DNA of 64,000 nucleotides from Pseudonocardiaceae bacterium YIM PH 21723 (GCA_003600225.1 QZFT01000027.1:48840-112839); one strand, 5' to 3'. Positions 1 to 11,074 are shown, counted from the stretch's first letter. Numbers and translations: made by a program. The notes: generated by a model not told the origin, from the sequence alone.

Positions 1-409
1 GATCTTCGCCAAGGCCGCACTGGACAAGGGCCTGGCCGGAATCGTGGTGGACGGCGGCTACCGGGACATGGGTTACGTCACGAGCTGCGAGCTGCCCGTG
101 TACAGCCGGTTCGTCACGCCGATGGCGGGCACCGCGAACCGGCTCGGCGAGCTCCAGGTGCCGGTGACCTGCGGCGGCGTCACCGTGTCCCCCGGCGAGG
201 TACTGATCGCCGACCGCGAGGGGATGATCGTGCTGGACCCGGCCCGGGTGGATCCGTTGATCGCTCGGGCACGGGAGATCAAGGACGTCGAGGACCGCGT
301 GCTGGCCGCCCTGGACAGCGGCAGTTCACTGGCGGACTGCGTGAACCTCGCCGAGCACACGGCGGCGATGGAGCGCGGAGAAGCCTCCGCGCTCCGGTTC
401 ACTGTCTAG
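1..409 (+). CDS. RraA-like family protein, 3' part
   Basis: The 5' end lies outside the window; the reading frame starts at base 2 and ends at a TAG at 407-409. The visible 135 residues carry the RraA/HMG-aldolase-like core: a 'VVDGGYRD' strand-loop, where the conserved Arg-Asp pair binds substrate and metal in class II aldolases of this fold, then a 'VPVTCGGVTVSPGEVLIAD' segment and a 'GMIVLDP' strand. Members are 4-hydroxy-4-methyl-2-oxoglutarate aldolases, oxaloacetate decarboxylases or RNase E inhibitors; the sequence alone does not tell which. The older label 'dimethylmenaquinone methyltransferase' for this family is a known misannotation. It is convergent with trpS. Confidence 0.85.
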   Translation, partial: IFAKAALDKGLAGIVVDGGYRDMGYVTSCELPVYSRFVTPMAGTANRLGELQVPVTCGGVTVSPGEVLIADREGMIVLDPARVDPLIARAREIKDVEDRVLAALDSGSSLADCVNLAEHTAAMERGEASALRFTV

Positions 410-416
410 CGCCGTC

Positions 417-469
417 CCGAAGTTGGCGATGTTCGGGATAAAGAGCATCCCGAACATCGCCAACTTCGG
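417..469. terminator. F1 palindrome between convergent genes
   Basis: Perfect 23-bp inverted repeat (arms 417-439 and 447-469, 7-nt loop) between the convergent stops of the RraA-like gene and trpS. It could terminate transcription in both directions, although there is no T-run. It is the best-preserved copy of the F1 family; other copies lie at 6271, 31539, 55032, 56338 and, as a half, 63902. Confidence 0.75.
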
Positions 470-475
470 AGCGCA

Positions 476-1516
<1,041 letters not shown>

Positions 1517-1536
1517 TCAGGTGGCCGGGAAGCAGC

Positions 1537-1743
1537 TCAACGAGGTTTCTCGGCGGCCGCGCGGGACAGCCGCACCCGGCGGGCCAGGCCGGCCAGGGTG
1601 CCGACGAACCCGATGAGTACGAATCCCAGCGCGACCGGACTGTCAATGGCCGTGTCCACCGCGATCGCGTTGTCGCTCATGGTCACAAGACCGCCCAGAA
1701 CGGTGAATATCTCGAGCACGAAACGGACTCTAGTGAAGATCAA
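1537..1743 (-). CDS. Small membrane protein, unknown
   Basis: A 68-residue ORF with two hydrophobic stretches (about 8-20 and 35-53) and a basic C-terminus (RRVRLSRAAAEKPR), so probably a two-helix membrane protein with a cytoplasmic tail. It lies directly upstream of trpS on the same strand. I do not recognise a family. The ATG at 1743 is the first start; an internal ATG (MSDNAIA) would remove the first hydrophobic stretch. The evidence is hydropathy and position only. Confidence 0.5.
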   Translation of the reverse strand: MIFTRVRFVLEIFTVLGGLVTMSDNAIAVDTAIDSPVALGFVLIGFVGTLAGLARRVRLSRAAAEKPR

Positions 1744-1828
1744 CTAGGTGAATGTCGTTGGGGGTTACCGGTTTCCGTCCACCGGGTGTGCTATGTCCCC
1801 CTATAACGTCCACAGTGGACCCCAACCC

Positions 1829-1907
1829 GCTGAATGTGGCTTTCCTTCGGTAGAAGTCGGTGAATGTGGCTCCCAGTCGGCTAGACCGAAAGGAAGCCAC
1901 ATTCAGC
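1829..1907. repeat. Imperfect palindrome downstream of fbiC
   Basis: Arms 1829-1851 and 1885-1907 (GCTGAATGTGGCTTT... and its complement) pair almost perfectly. An extra direct copy of TGAATGTGGCTCC sits in the loop at 1861. It ends 6 bp from the fbiC stop, so it may terminate fbiC. Its sequence differs from the F1 family. Confidence 0.6.
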
Positions 1908-1912
1908 AGGGG

Positions 1913-4423
<2,511 letters not shown>

Positions 4424-4526
4424 TCGCATCCTCCGAGGCTAAGTCGACCAAGGCCAGTAGAGCCTGGAACGCGACGAACGGCACCTTCATTTCTACCGAA
4501 CGGCATAACGTCCGAAATTCACTAGC

Positions 4527-4545
4527 CGTCAACGTACGCTTGACG
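4527..4545. promoter_or_regulatory. Dyad CGTCAA-N7-TTGACG upstream of fbiC
   Basis: CGTCAACGTACGCTTGACG has the same half-sites and spacing as the two boxes at 5497-5515 and 5525-5543 in front of the Clp-N/HTH gene. It lies 104-122 bp upstream of the fbiC start. A shared regulator is inferred from the motif match; the protein is unknown. Confidence 0.5.
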
Positions 4546-4632
4546 AGCACATTCCGCTCACCGGTTCGCTATTCAGATTATACCGGACGTCATATATAAC
4601 TTCCGCGAGTAGCCGCTCACCCCGGAGGTCCG

Positions 4633-4803
4633 ATGTCCTCGAACCGCGTCCTGCGCGACATCGGCGCCCTGTCGCCGTGGATCTTCGTGACGATGTTCGG
4701 TGCGGGCCGGGCGCTCCTGGCCCAGTTCATCCCACCGCCGTCGCCCGCGCTCGGGCCCGGTACGTGCTCGACAACCGATGGGCGATCATGCCCACCGGCC
4801 TGA
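4633..4803 (+). CDS. Possible small ORF or gene remnant
   Basis: A 56-codon ORF with a good Shine-Dalgarno (CCCGGAGGTCCG before ATG). Its first 32 residues (MSSNRVLRDIGALSPWIFVT...) look protein-like, but the last third turns into Pro/Gly/Ser-rich low-complexity sequence. Another frame then reads a plausible segment (ARYVLDNRWAIMPTGL) up to a stop at 4828. This fits a decayed gene with a frameshift as well as a short peptide gene. No family recognised. Confidence 0.25.
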   Translation: MSSNRVLRDIGALSPWIFVTMFGAGRALLAQFIPPPSPALGPGTCSTTDGRSCPPA

Positions 4804-4876
4804 CAGCGCTCACCGAGCGGGTTACATGATCCGCGAGCAGGATCGAGGGGTCGCCGATACCTGGAGTTGAACTGCC

Positions 4877-5488
4877 GTGGACGACCTCATCCTCCATAAG
4901 GTCCAGATGTACTTCGACGCGCTGGACAACGACAACGACAAGACCCTCACCGAGGCGGACTTCCACACCATCGCGGTCCGCTATGCGGAGGCACTCGGCC
5001 ACGCGCCGAATTCGGGACCCGCGAGGGAGATCTCCCGGGCCACCATCGCCTACTGGACCGACCTGGTCCGCCCGATGGACACCGATGGCGATCAGCGAGT
5101 GACCTTCGAGGAGTTTCGCTCCGCCATCGAGCAGATGCTGTCCCACACGACGACCAGGGAGTCCGTGCTGCAACCCGCCCTGGACGCCTGGTTCGAACTG
5201 GCGGACGCCGATCGCAGCGGAACCCTGACGAAGTCCGAGTGGGTCGCACTGTTCGGACATGCCGTCGGCGCACCCGTCCGCCACTGTGGACAGGTCTTCG
5301 ACACGATCGACACCGATGGTGACGGCCTGGTGCAGCGCGCAGAATTCAACCGGGCGGTCACCGACTTCCTGTGTTCCTCCGATCCGTCGAATCCGGCCAA
5401 CCAGCTCTTCGGACCGATCGCCATCTCCGGGGCGGACCTGCCCGCGCAGCAGATCCCCATCGGCATGCGTAGCCAGACCAGAGCCTGA
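4877..5488 (+). CDS. Four-EF-hand calcium-binding protein (calerythrin-like)
   Basis: A 203-residue soluble protein with four EF-hand-type loops in order: DNDNDKTLTEADF, DTDGDQRVTFEEF, DADRSGTLTKSEW and DTDGDGLVQRAEF. Loops 2 and 4 are canonical with Asp/Asn at positions 1, 3 and 5 and Glu at 12; loop 1 has Asp at 12. The layout, and the 'SSDPSNPANQLFG' segment after loop 4, match the calerythrin/CabA group of actinobacterial calcium sensors or buffers. There is no signal peptide, so it should be cytoplasmic. It starts at GTG 4877 behind a GGAG. The last 25 residues are an unstructured extension. Confidence 0.9.
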   Translation: MDDLILHKVQMYFDALDNDNDKTLTEADFHTIAVRYAEALGHAPNSGPAREISRATIAYWTDLVRPMDTDGDQRVTFEEFRSAIEQMLSHTTTRESVLQPALDAWFELADADRSGTLTKSEWVALFGHAVGAPVRHCGQVFDTIDTDGDGLVQRAEFNRAVTDFLCSSDPSNPANQLFGPIAISGADLPAQQIPIGMRSQTRA

Positions 5489-5494
5489 CCCACT

Positions 5495-5545
5495 GCCGTC
5501 AACTGTGACTTGACGATTCCGCATCGTCAAGTCACAGTTGACGGC
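5495..5545. promoter_or_regulatory. Large inverted repeat made of two CGTCAA-N7-TTGACG boxes
   Basis: Perfect 23-bp arms (5495-5517 and 5523-5545) with a 5-nt loop end one base before the ATG of the Clp-N/HTH gene. Each arm is itself a dyad: CGTCAACTGTGACTTGACG (5497-5515) and its reverse complement (5525-5543), 28 bp centre to centre. This suggests two adjacent operator sites, probably for autoregulation by the HTH protein encoded next. As RNA the arms would form a hairpin at the start codon. Confidence 0.7.
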
Positions 5546-6265
5546 ATGAGTCCACTCAATGTGAGCCTCGGCCAGCTGATCGTGCAGGTGGACGAGGACA
5601 ATGCCGAAGCGAGCGCACTGGCCAAGGTCAGTCAGGCTCAGCTGCGATCCCGCAGCCTCAACGAACTGGGCGACCAGCTGGTCGGCCACTTCGTCACCCG
5701 TGCCCGTGAAGAGGGCGCCAGTTGGAGTCAGATCGGTGAGGCCCTCGGCGTCACCAAGCAGGCGGCCCAGCAACGCTGGACCGACAACCCGTTCAGCCGC
5801 TACACCGATCGCGCCCGCAAGGCCGTGGTCGACGCCCAGAAGTTCGCCGGGGAGTCCGGTCACCCGGAGATCGGGCCGGAGCACCTGCTCCACGGCCTGA
5901 TGGGCATCACGGAGGGGCTGGCCTACCAGGTCGTCGTCGAGATCGCGGGCGACAAGGGCACCACCCTGCAGGCGACCATCGAACAGTTCGCCGGCAAGGG
6001 CGACGTGGAACACGGACCGGGCAGCCCGGTGCCGTTCTCCGCGTCGGGCAAGAAGGTGCTCGAGGCCTCGGTCGAGCAGGCCCTCGCGCTGGGGCACAAC
6101 TACATCGGCACCGAGCACATCCTGCTCGGCGCGCTGGCCGTGCCGGACACCAACGCGGCCGGCCTGCTGGCGGCCATCGGCGTGACCTTGGAGAACGCGA
6201 AGCCGCTGCTAGAGACCCGGCTGGCGGAGCTCGTCGCGAAGCTCCAGGCCGCCAAGTCGAAGTAA
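5546..6265 (+). CDS. Clp N-terminal-domain protein with helix-turn-helix
   Basis: A 239-residue protein. An N-terminal HTH-like segment is visible at about residues 57-78 (GASWSQIGEALGVTKQAAQQ), followed by two Clp-N (ClpA/ClpC N-domain) repeats at about 85-160 and 165-235, with the conserved 'PEHLLHGL' and 'TEHILLGAL' helices. There is no AAA+ domain, so it is not an unfoldase. Clp-N repeats bind substrates or adaptors; the HTH suggests a transcription factor sensing protein-quality signals. A TTG in the upstream dyad could extend the protein by 12 residues, but ATG 5546 is preferred. There is no Shine-Dalgarno, so translation may be leaderless. Confidence 0.85.
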   Translation: MSPLNVSLGQLIVQVDEDNAEASALAKVSQAQLRSRSLNELGDQLVGHFVTRAREEGASWSQIGEALGVTKQAAQQRWTDNPFSRYTDRARKAVVDAQKFAGESGHPEIGPEHLLHGLMGITEGLAYQVVVEIAGDKGTTLQATIEQFAGKGDVEHGPGSPVPFSASGKKVLEASVEQALALGHNYIGTEHILLGALAVPDTNAAGLLAAIGVTLENAKPLLETRLAELVAKLQAAKSK

Positions 6266-6270
6266 TTCCT

Positions 6271-6315
6271 CCGAAGTTGACGAGGTTCGCGGCGCCCGAA
6301 CCTCGTCAACTTCGG
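6271..6315. terminator. F1 palindrome after the Clp-N gene
   Basis: Perfect 19-bp arms (6271-6289 and 6297-6315) with a 7-nt loop, 5 bp after the stop and between convergent genes. Its arms match the F1 consensus. Confidence 0.75.
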
Positions 6316-6412
6316 GACTCAGTAACTCAGTTGCTCGCGACGCAGTCCCGACAGGCCCGACGCGCCACCAGGAGGGGGTCGCTCCGCCGGTCGCCGGGAG
6401 CGTGGCGCAGCG

Positions 6413-6759
6413 TCAGTCGTCCAGCGCGTCGAGAATCGCGCGAACGTTCTGAACCAGCCGCGGCAGGTTGCCGATGATGATCTTCCAGACGATCTCTTCG
6501 TCCAGCGTCGCATAGCCATGGACCACAACATTTCGGAACCCGACAACCGATCGCAATTCCGGGATCTTCGCTGCGAGATCGGGCGAGACCTTGGCAAACT
6601 GATTCAACGCTTCCCAACGATCACCAGGTGGTGTTTGACCGCAGCGCTGGTCCTGTCATCGGCCAGATAATCCCTGAAGGACATACCCACCCTGAACCGG
6701 TCGATCTGCTCGACACTGCCCAGGACGTCCCAGAGATATGCATCTGGGTCACGCGGCAT
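6413..6759 (-). pseudogene. hepT: HepT-like HEPN toxin, frameshifted
   Basis: HEPN-domain RNase toxin of the HepT/MntA (type VII) family. The ATG at 6759 overlaps the mntA stop and begins MPRDPDAYLWDV; the frame then hits a TGA after 'HHLVIVGKR'. Restoring one G in the GGG at 6613-6615 gives 'VIVGEALNQFAKVSP', which is the family sequence, and runs to the stop at 6413. The catalytic R-x4-H-x-Y motif is present downstream as RNVVVHGY. The 347 nt are one base short of a 116-codon frame. As read the toxin is truncated before its active site. A sequencing error in the G-run is the alternative. Confidence 0.85.
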
Positions 6760-7072
6760 ATAGCTGCTCCCTGGTCGCCATGACCTCGCGGAGGAAGTAC
6801 GGATTCTTGATGGCGGCGATGCTCACCAGATCCACAGACCGGCCGAATATCTCCTCGAGACCGTCTTTGAGATCGAAGTAGTTGCCGACGTAGTCGAAGT
6901 CCGGATCGAACTCAGCGGGATAGTCGAACTCGACCAAGATGTCCACATCACTGTGCTCAAGGTCGAAATCGTTGCTGGTCGCCGACCCGAAGAGGTCGAG
7001 GCGGCGCACGGGGTATCGCCTGGCGAGTTCGATGACCTCCGCCAGGTGCTGCTCGACCACAGAGTGCGCCAT
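6749..7072 (-). CDS. mntA: MntA-like nucleotidyltransferase antitoxin
   Basis: A 107-residue minimal nucleotidyltransferase. The signature G-S-x(n)-D-x-D is seen as GS (29-30) with D42 and D44 (SDVDILVEF). In the MntA/HepT system this protein AMPylates the toxin at the Tyr of its H-x-Y motif to silence it. It precedes hepT and overlaps it (ATG of hepT inside ATGCCGCGTGA). It looks intact, unlike its toxin partner. Confidence 0.9.
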   Translation of the reverse strand: MAHSVVEQHLAEVIELARRYPVRRLDLFGSATSNDFDLEHSDVDILVEFDYPAEFDPDFDYVGNYFDLKDGLEEIFGRSVDLVSIAAIKNPYFLREVMATREQLYAA

Positions 7073-7093
7073 GCCCCTATTCTGCCTGACCGA

Positions 7094-7918
7094 TCAGGGG
7101 TGCGACCAGTCAAAAGTCACCGTGACCGGGGCGTGGTCGGACCAGCGCTGGTCGTACGCGGCGGCCCGCTCGGTGACCGCGGCGGTGGCCGTGGCGGCCA
7201 GGCCGGTGGTGGCCACCTGGTAGTCGATGCGCCAGCCGGAGTCGTTGTCGAAGGCCTTGCCGCGGTAGGACCACCACGAGTACGGGCCGGGACCCTCGGG
7301 GGTCAGGGTGCGCTGCACGTCGACGAAACCGGCCTCGCCGAAGACCTTGGACAGCCAGGCGCGCTCCTCCGGCAGGAAGCCGGCGTTGCCGATGTTGGTC
7401 TTCCACGCCTTCAGGTCGATCTCCCGGTGCGCGATGTTCCAGTCGCCGCAGACCAGGAACTCGCGGCCCTCGGCGGCCGCCTTGGCCTGCCGCTCCACCA
7501 GGTGTGTGTAGAAGGAGGCCATGAAGCGCTCCTTCTCGTCCTGCCGCTCGGTGCCGACCTCGCCACTGGGCAGGTACAGGCTGCCGACGGTCAGGCCGGG
7601 GAGGTCGATCTCCACGTAGCGGCCGGAGTCGTCGAACTCCGGGTCACCGAAGCCGATCCGCACGTTCTCGGGCTCACGACGGCTGAGCAGCATGACTCCG
7701 GCCCGGCCCTTGAGCACCGAGTGGGAGTGCGCCACGTGCCAGCCCTCGGGCTGCCGGGCGGCCGCGGGCAGCTGTTCCGGCTCGGCGCGGACCTCCTGCA
7801 GGCACACCACCTCGGCGGGGGTGGCGGCCAGCCATTCGAGGTAGCCCTTCTTGGCGGCGGCGCGCAGGCCGTTGACATTCACCGTGGAGACAGTCAGCAC
7901 GCGGCGAAGCCTAGCCAT
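7094..7918 (-). CDS. xth: Exodeoxyribonuclease III
   Basis: Mg-dependent AP endonuclease/3' exonuclease of the EEP superfamily, acting in base-excision repair. Seen in order: NVNGLRA near residue 14, LQEVRA with the catalytic Glu near 41, GDWNIAHREID near 158, a GWRIDY segment with the catalytic Asp, and the terminal SDHAPV. The 274-residue length is normal. ATG 7918 has an AGGGG three bases upstream; an in-frame GTG at 7900 would fit the family start as well. Confidence 0.95.
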   Translation of the reverse strand: MARLRRVLTVSTVNVNGLRAAAKKGYLEWLAATPAEVVCLQEVRAEPEQLPAAARQPEGWHVAHSHSVLKGRAGVMLLSRREPENVRIGFGDPEFDDSGRYVEIDLPGLTVGSLYLPSGEVGTERQDEKERFMASFYTHLVERQAKAAAEGREFLVCGDWNIAHREIDLKAWKTNIGNAGFLPEERAWLSKVFGEAGFVDVQRTLTPEGPGPYSWWSYRGKAFDNDSGWRIDYQVATTGLAATATAAVTERAAAYDQRWSDHAPVTVTFDWSHP

Positions 7919-7981
7919 GACCCCTGACAGTGACGAAGGAGAGCGCCGATTAACAAAAACCTCGAAATCGGAAACCCGGGC

Positions 7982-8011
7982 TTGACCTGGACTCTCATCG
8001 GACTCTTAACT
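7982..8011 (+). promoter_or_regulatory. Leaderless promoter, copy A
   Basis: TTGACC (7982-7987), an 18-bp spacer, TTAACT (8006-8011), then 6 bases to the ATG at 8018. Copies B and C in front of the next two paralogues have the same hexamers and the same 18-bp spacer. No Shine-Dalgarno is present. Confidence 0.6.
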
Positions 8012-8017
8012 TCACGC

Positions 8018-8377
8018 ATGGACCGCCGTAGCTGGGTCTACACCGGCATAGCCTGTCTGTTCACCATGGTCGCGTCCGCCACGGTGACCGTGTTGCTGCG
8101 CCCGGATCCCGTGCCCGGTTCCCCCGTCGCCCAGCCACCCGCGGCGACCCCGGGACCGAGCGCCACCGAGCGGCCCCCGGTGGCGATCGTCGCCCCCACC
8201 CGCACCGGTAAGTCCTCGCCCGCCGCGCCTCCGCTGCAGGCCGTCGTCGACGCGCCCACGACCACCCCGGCTCCGACGACGAGCACCGGCAAGCCCAGCT
8301 CGAATCCGGTCACCTCGCCGCCGACCCACCAGCCGCCCGACGGCCTGCCGCCGCTGCCGACCGTCGGGCATCCCTGA
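8018..8377 (+). CDS. Single-TM extracytoplasmic protein, tandem paralogue A
   Basis: A 119-residue protein: short basic N-terminus, one hydrophobic segment (about 6-28) acting as signal anchor or signal peptide, then an extended Pro/Thr/Ser-rich tail likely outside the membrane. The start 'MDRRSWVYTGIACLFTM' matches those of the next two genes (MNRQHWIYTVMACL, MNRRAWIYTGLACL), so the three are paralogues that share the membrane segment but not the tail. An upstream in-frame TTG at 7982 lies in the promoter and is rejected. Function unknown. Confidence 0.75.
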   Translation: MDRRSWVYTGIACLFTMVASATVTVLLRPDPVPGSPVAQPPAATPGPSATERPPVAIVAPTRTGKSSPAAPPLQAVVDAPTTTPAPTTSTGKPSSNPVTSPPTHQPPDGLPPLPTVGHP

Positions 8378-8399
8378 CCGGGCAATCGGAACCGATGTC

Positions 8400-8429
8400 T
8401 TGACACCCGCCTCGGCGCGGGATTTCACT
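8400..8429 (+). promoter_or_regulatory. Leaderless promoter, copy B
   Basis: TTGACA (8400-8405), an 18-bp spacer, TTCACT (8424-8429), then 7 bases to the ATG at 8437. No Shine-Dalgarno. Confidence 0.6.
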
Positions 8430-8436
8430 GCGGGCC

Positions 8437-8685
8437 ATGAACCGACAGCACTGGATCTACACGGTCATGGCCTGTCTGGTCAGTTTCTCGTCGTCCGCGC
8501 TGATCACCGTCGCCGTGCAGCAGTCCTCCGCCGCGCCCCTGCCCGCGCCGGCCACCGAACCGCGGAGCGTGGCGATCCCGCAGATCGACGTCCTCGTCGA
8601 GGAGCCGGAGGAGGACGAGGACGACCACACGATCGAACTGCCCGGCGGCATCACCATCCCGTTGCCCCACTTCGGGCACCGCTGA
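8437..8685 (+). CDS. Single-TM extracytoplasmic protein, tandem paralogue B
   Basis: An 82-residue paralogue of the flanking genes. The anchor is 'MNRQHWIYTVMACLVSFSSSALITVAV'-like (first 27 residues). The tail is short and strongly acidic in the middle (EEPEEDEDD) and ends in a hydrophobic/aromatic stretch with a final 'HFGHR'. Its own leaderless-type promoter precedes it. Function unknown. Confidence 0.7.
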   Translation: MNRQHWIYTVMACLVSFSSSALITVAVQQSSAAPLPAPATEPRSVAIPQIDVLVEEPEEDEDDHTIELPGGITIPLPHFGHR

Positions 8686-8717
8686 GGCGCGGATAGATCA
8701 CGGATCAAACGGCTTCC

Positions 8718-8747
8718 TTGACCGGAGCCGGATGGGATCAGTTGACT
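8718..8747 (+). promoter_or_regulatory. Leaderless promoter, copy C
   Basis: TTGACC (8718-8723), an 18-bp spacer, TTGACT (8742-8747), then 7 bases to the ATG at 8755. No Shine-Dalgarno. Confidence 0.6.
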
Positions 8748-8754
8748 GCCCCGC

Positions 8755-9135
8755 ATGAATCGTCGCGCCTGGATCTACACCGGTCTCGCCTGCCTGGGCA
8801 CCATGACCGCGACCGGTGGCCTCACGGTGCTGCTGAACGAGCGGCCCGGTATCCAGGTCAGCCAGGTCACCGTGACCGTGACGACCCCGGCGCCCGCCGC
8901 ACCCGTCGCGGAGTACCCCGCTCCGGTCACGCCGACCACGATCACCGTGATCCAGCAGCCGTCCGGCACGGCGAAACCCAGCACGGCGCCGGAGTGCGAC
9001 ATGTGGTGCCGCAACCGCGAACCGGGCAACCGGAAACCCAGCAGTGAGCGGCCGAGCGGTCAGCCGACCACCACCACCGGCTCGCCGGCCGTGAGTACCC
9101 CGGTGTCGACGCAGTCGTCGACCCCGGCGGGCTAA
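8755..9135 (+). CDS. Single-TM extracytoplasmic protein, tandem paralogue C
   Basis: A 126-residue third member of the array. N-terminal anchor 'MNRRAWIYTGLACLGTM', then a Val/Thr/Pro-rich region and a CDMWC cysteine pair near residue 80 that could form a disulfide outside the cell, and a Ser/Thr/Pro-rich end. Its stop overlaps the stop of the convergent SH3-like gene (9132-9135). Function unknown; surface exposure is inferred. Confidence 0.7.
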   Translation: MNRRAWIYTGLACLGTMTATGGLTVLLNERPGIQVSQVTVTVTTPAPAAPVAEYPAPVTPTTITVIQQPSGTAKPSTAPECDMWCRNREPGNRKPSSERPSGQPTTTTGSPAVSTPVSTQSSTPAG

Positions 9136-9434
9136 CAGGAGCCGGTGAGGAACTGGGCCGACGCCCAGCGGCCCTCGCCGAGCTTGCGGAAGCCGTCCTG
9201 CTGGTCCTTGGTGACCGCGACCGAGTCGCCACCCTTCGCCTGGCCGACGATCTGCGCCGAGGCGGACGGGGCGCCGCGCACGTTGAGCATGTCCGCGCTG
9301 ACCTTCATCTCGCAGCCGGAGCCGAACAGCGGCCGGATGGCGGCGTTGTCGGTGATGTGTGATCCGTAGAGGTAGATGACCGCGATGGCGGCACCGCCGA
9401 TCAACAGCGGTTTCGGAATCGGTATGCCGAACAC
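9132..9434 (-). CDS. Membrane-anchored bacterial SH3-like protein
   Basis: 100 residues: an N-terminal hydrophobic anchor (about 5-24, PLLIGGAAIAVIYLYG) followed by a bacterial SH3-like fold recognised by 'ADMLNVRGAPSASAQIVGQAKGG' and a closing 'GRWASAQFLTGSC'. Such domains bind peptidoglycan or peptide ligands at the cell surface. Two Cys (near 41 and the last residue) could pair. The gene is convergent with the TM-protein array and overlaps it by 4 nt. A TATACGT -10-like element lies just upstream of the start. Confidence 0.75.
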   Translation of the reverse strand: MFGIPIPKPLLIGGAAIAVIYLYGSHITDNAAIRPLFGSGCEMKVSADMLNVRGAPSASAQIVGQAKGGDSVAVTKDQQDGFRKLGEGRWASAQFLTGSC

Positions 9435-9528
9435 GGCCCACTCCCTGCCCTGAGTAGTCAGCCCACGACTCTACGTATACCGGATACCGCCTGACCTGGG
9501 AATACGCTTTCACCCGGATAGACAGAAC

Positions 9529-9555
9529 GGAGGCACCCCGAGCGAGGGTGCCTCC
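9529..9555. terminator. icd terminator hairpin
   Basis: GGAGGCACCC (9529-9538) pairs with GGGTGCCTCC (9546-9555), a perfect 10-bp stem, 21 bp beyond the icd stop. Confidence 0.75.
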
Positions 9556-9575
9556 GCCTACGACGAGCAGTCAGC

Positions 9576-10793
9576 TCAGGCGAGCTTCTTCTGCAGGTTC
9601 TCGTCCAGCGAGGCCAGGAACTCCTCGGTGGTCTGGAACGGCTGTTCCTTGCTGACCAGCAGCGCGAGGTCCTTGGTCATCTTGCCGCTCTCGACGGTCT
9701 CGATGCAGACCTGCTCCAGGCTGTTGGCGAAGCCGATCAGCTCGGGGTTGTTGTCCAGCTTGCCGCGGTGCGCGAGGCCCCGGGTCCAGGCGAAGATCGA
9801 CGCGATCGGGTTGGTCGACGTCGGCTTGCCCTGCTGGTGCTGGCGGTAGTGCCGGGTCACGGTGCCGTGTGCGGCCTCCGCCTCGACGGTGCGGCCGTCC
9901 GGAGTGGAGAGCACGGAGGTCATCAGACCCAGCGAGCCGAAGCCCTGCGCGACGATGTCGGACTGCACGTCACCGTCGTAGTTCTTGGTGGCCCAGACGT
10001 AGCCACCCTCCCACTTGATCGCGGCGGCGACCATGTCGTCGATCAGCCGGTGCTCGTAGGTCAGGCCCTTGGCGTCGAAGTCGGCCTTGTATTCCTTCTC
10101 GAAGATCTCCTGGAACACGTCCTTGAACAGGCCGTCGTAGGCCTTCATGATCGTGTTCTTGGTGGACATGTACACCGGGTACTCGCGAGCCAGGCCGTAG
10201 CTCAGCGAGGCGTGCGCGAAGTCCTCGATGGACTTGCGGAAGTTGTACATGGACATCGCCACGCCGCCGTCTTCACCGAACTGCGCGACCTCGAACTCCA
10301 TCGGCGCGCTGCCGTCGGCAGGGGTGAAGGTGGTGGTCAGGGTGCCGGCACCGGGAACCTTGAAGTCGGTGGCCTTGTACTGGTCACCGTGGGCGTGACG
10401 GCCGACGATGATCGGCTTGGTCCAGCCCGGGACCAGGCGCGGGATGTTGCTGATGATGATCGGCTCACGGAAGATCACGCCGCCGAGGATGTTGCGGATC
10501 GTGCCGTTCGGCGACCGCCACATCTTCTTGAGCCCGAATTCCTCGACCCGGGCCTCATCCGGCGTGATCGTCGCACACTTGACGCCGACGCCGTGCTTCT
10601 TGATCGCGTTCGCGGAGTCGATGGTGACCTGGTCGTCGGTCTTGTCTCGGTACTCGATCCCCAGGTCGTAGTACTCGAGGTTCACGTCGAGGTACGGGTG
10701 GACCAGACGGTCCTTGATGAACTGCCAGATGATGCGGGTCATCTCGTCGCCGTCGAGCTCGACGACGGTGCCCTCAACCTTGATCTTGCCCAT
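9576..10793 (-). CDS. icd: NADP-dependent isocitrate dehydrogenase
   Basis: TCA-cycle enzyme that oxidises isocitrate to 2-oxoglutarate with NADP. The 405-residue length and sequence ([12 protein letters not shown] at the start, [31 protein letters not shown]) place it in the eukaryote-like homodimeric type II group, not the E. coli type. Substrate-binding Ser/Asn/Arg of '[12 protein letters not shown]' and metal-binding Asp residues of 'NYDGDVQSD' are in place. An AGAGGAG sits 10 bases before the ATG. Confidence 0.97.
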   Translation of the reverse strand: MGKIKVEGTVVELDGDEMTRIIWQFIKDRLVHPYLDVNLEYYDLGIEYRDKTDDQVTIDSANAIKKHGVGVKCATITPDEARVEEFGLKKMWRSPNGTIRNILGGVIFREPIIISNIPRLVPGWTKPIIVGRHAHGDQYKATDFKVPGAGTLTTTFTPADGSAPMEFEVAQFGEDGGVAMSMYNFRKSIEDFAHASLSYGLAREYPVYMSTKNTIMKAYDGLFKDVFQEIFEKEYKADFDAKGLTYEHRLIDDMVAAAIKWEGGYVWATKNYDGDVQSDIVAQGFGSLGLMTSVLSTPDGRTVEAEAAHGTVTRHYRQHQQGKPTSTNPIASIFAWTRGLAHRGKLDNNPELIGFANSLEQVCIETVESGKMTKDLALLVSKEQPFQTTEEFLASLDENLQKKLA

Positions 10794-11074
10794 GGTAGCC
10801 GGGCGCTCCTCTCAGGACTTCTTTATCCGGTACAAGCGTACTGGTAAACGCCAGACCGAGGTGTGTCCAACTGCTCACATTCGTTCGCGCGTCAGTCATC
10901 GCGGTGTGTTAGCGCAGGTCGCGATCGGCGACAGTGGCAGTACGTTCTCCGCCCATTCAACAACTTGAGATCGATGTGTCGCGATCCGGGATACGTACGG
11001 CCGGTCGCGCCGGTTCAGAGATCGATCTGCCGTACTCTGCCCGCCGACGCCGATCTTGTTGGGGGACAACGCAT

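Larger units (their letters stand above)
4430..4876. other. Intergenic region between fbiC and the EF-hand gene
   Basis: About 450 bp holding the promoter region of fbiC (leftward), a CGTCAA-N7-TTGACG dyad at 4527-4545, a relatively AT-rich patch near 4575-4600 and one possible small ORF at 4633-4803. Nothing else recognisable. Confidence 0.6.
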
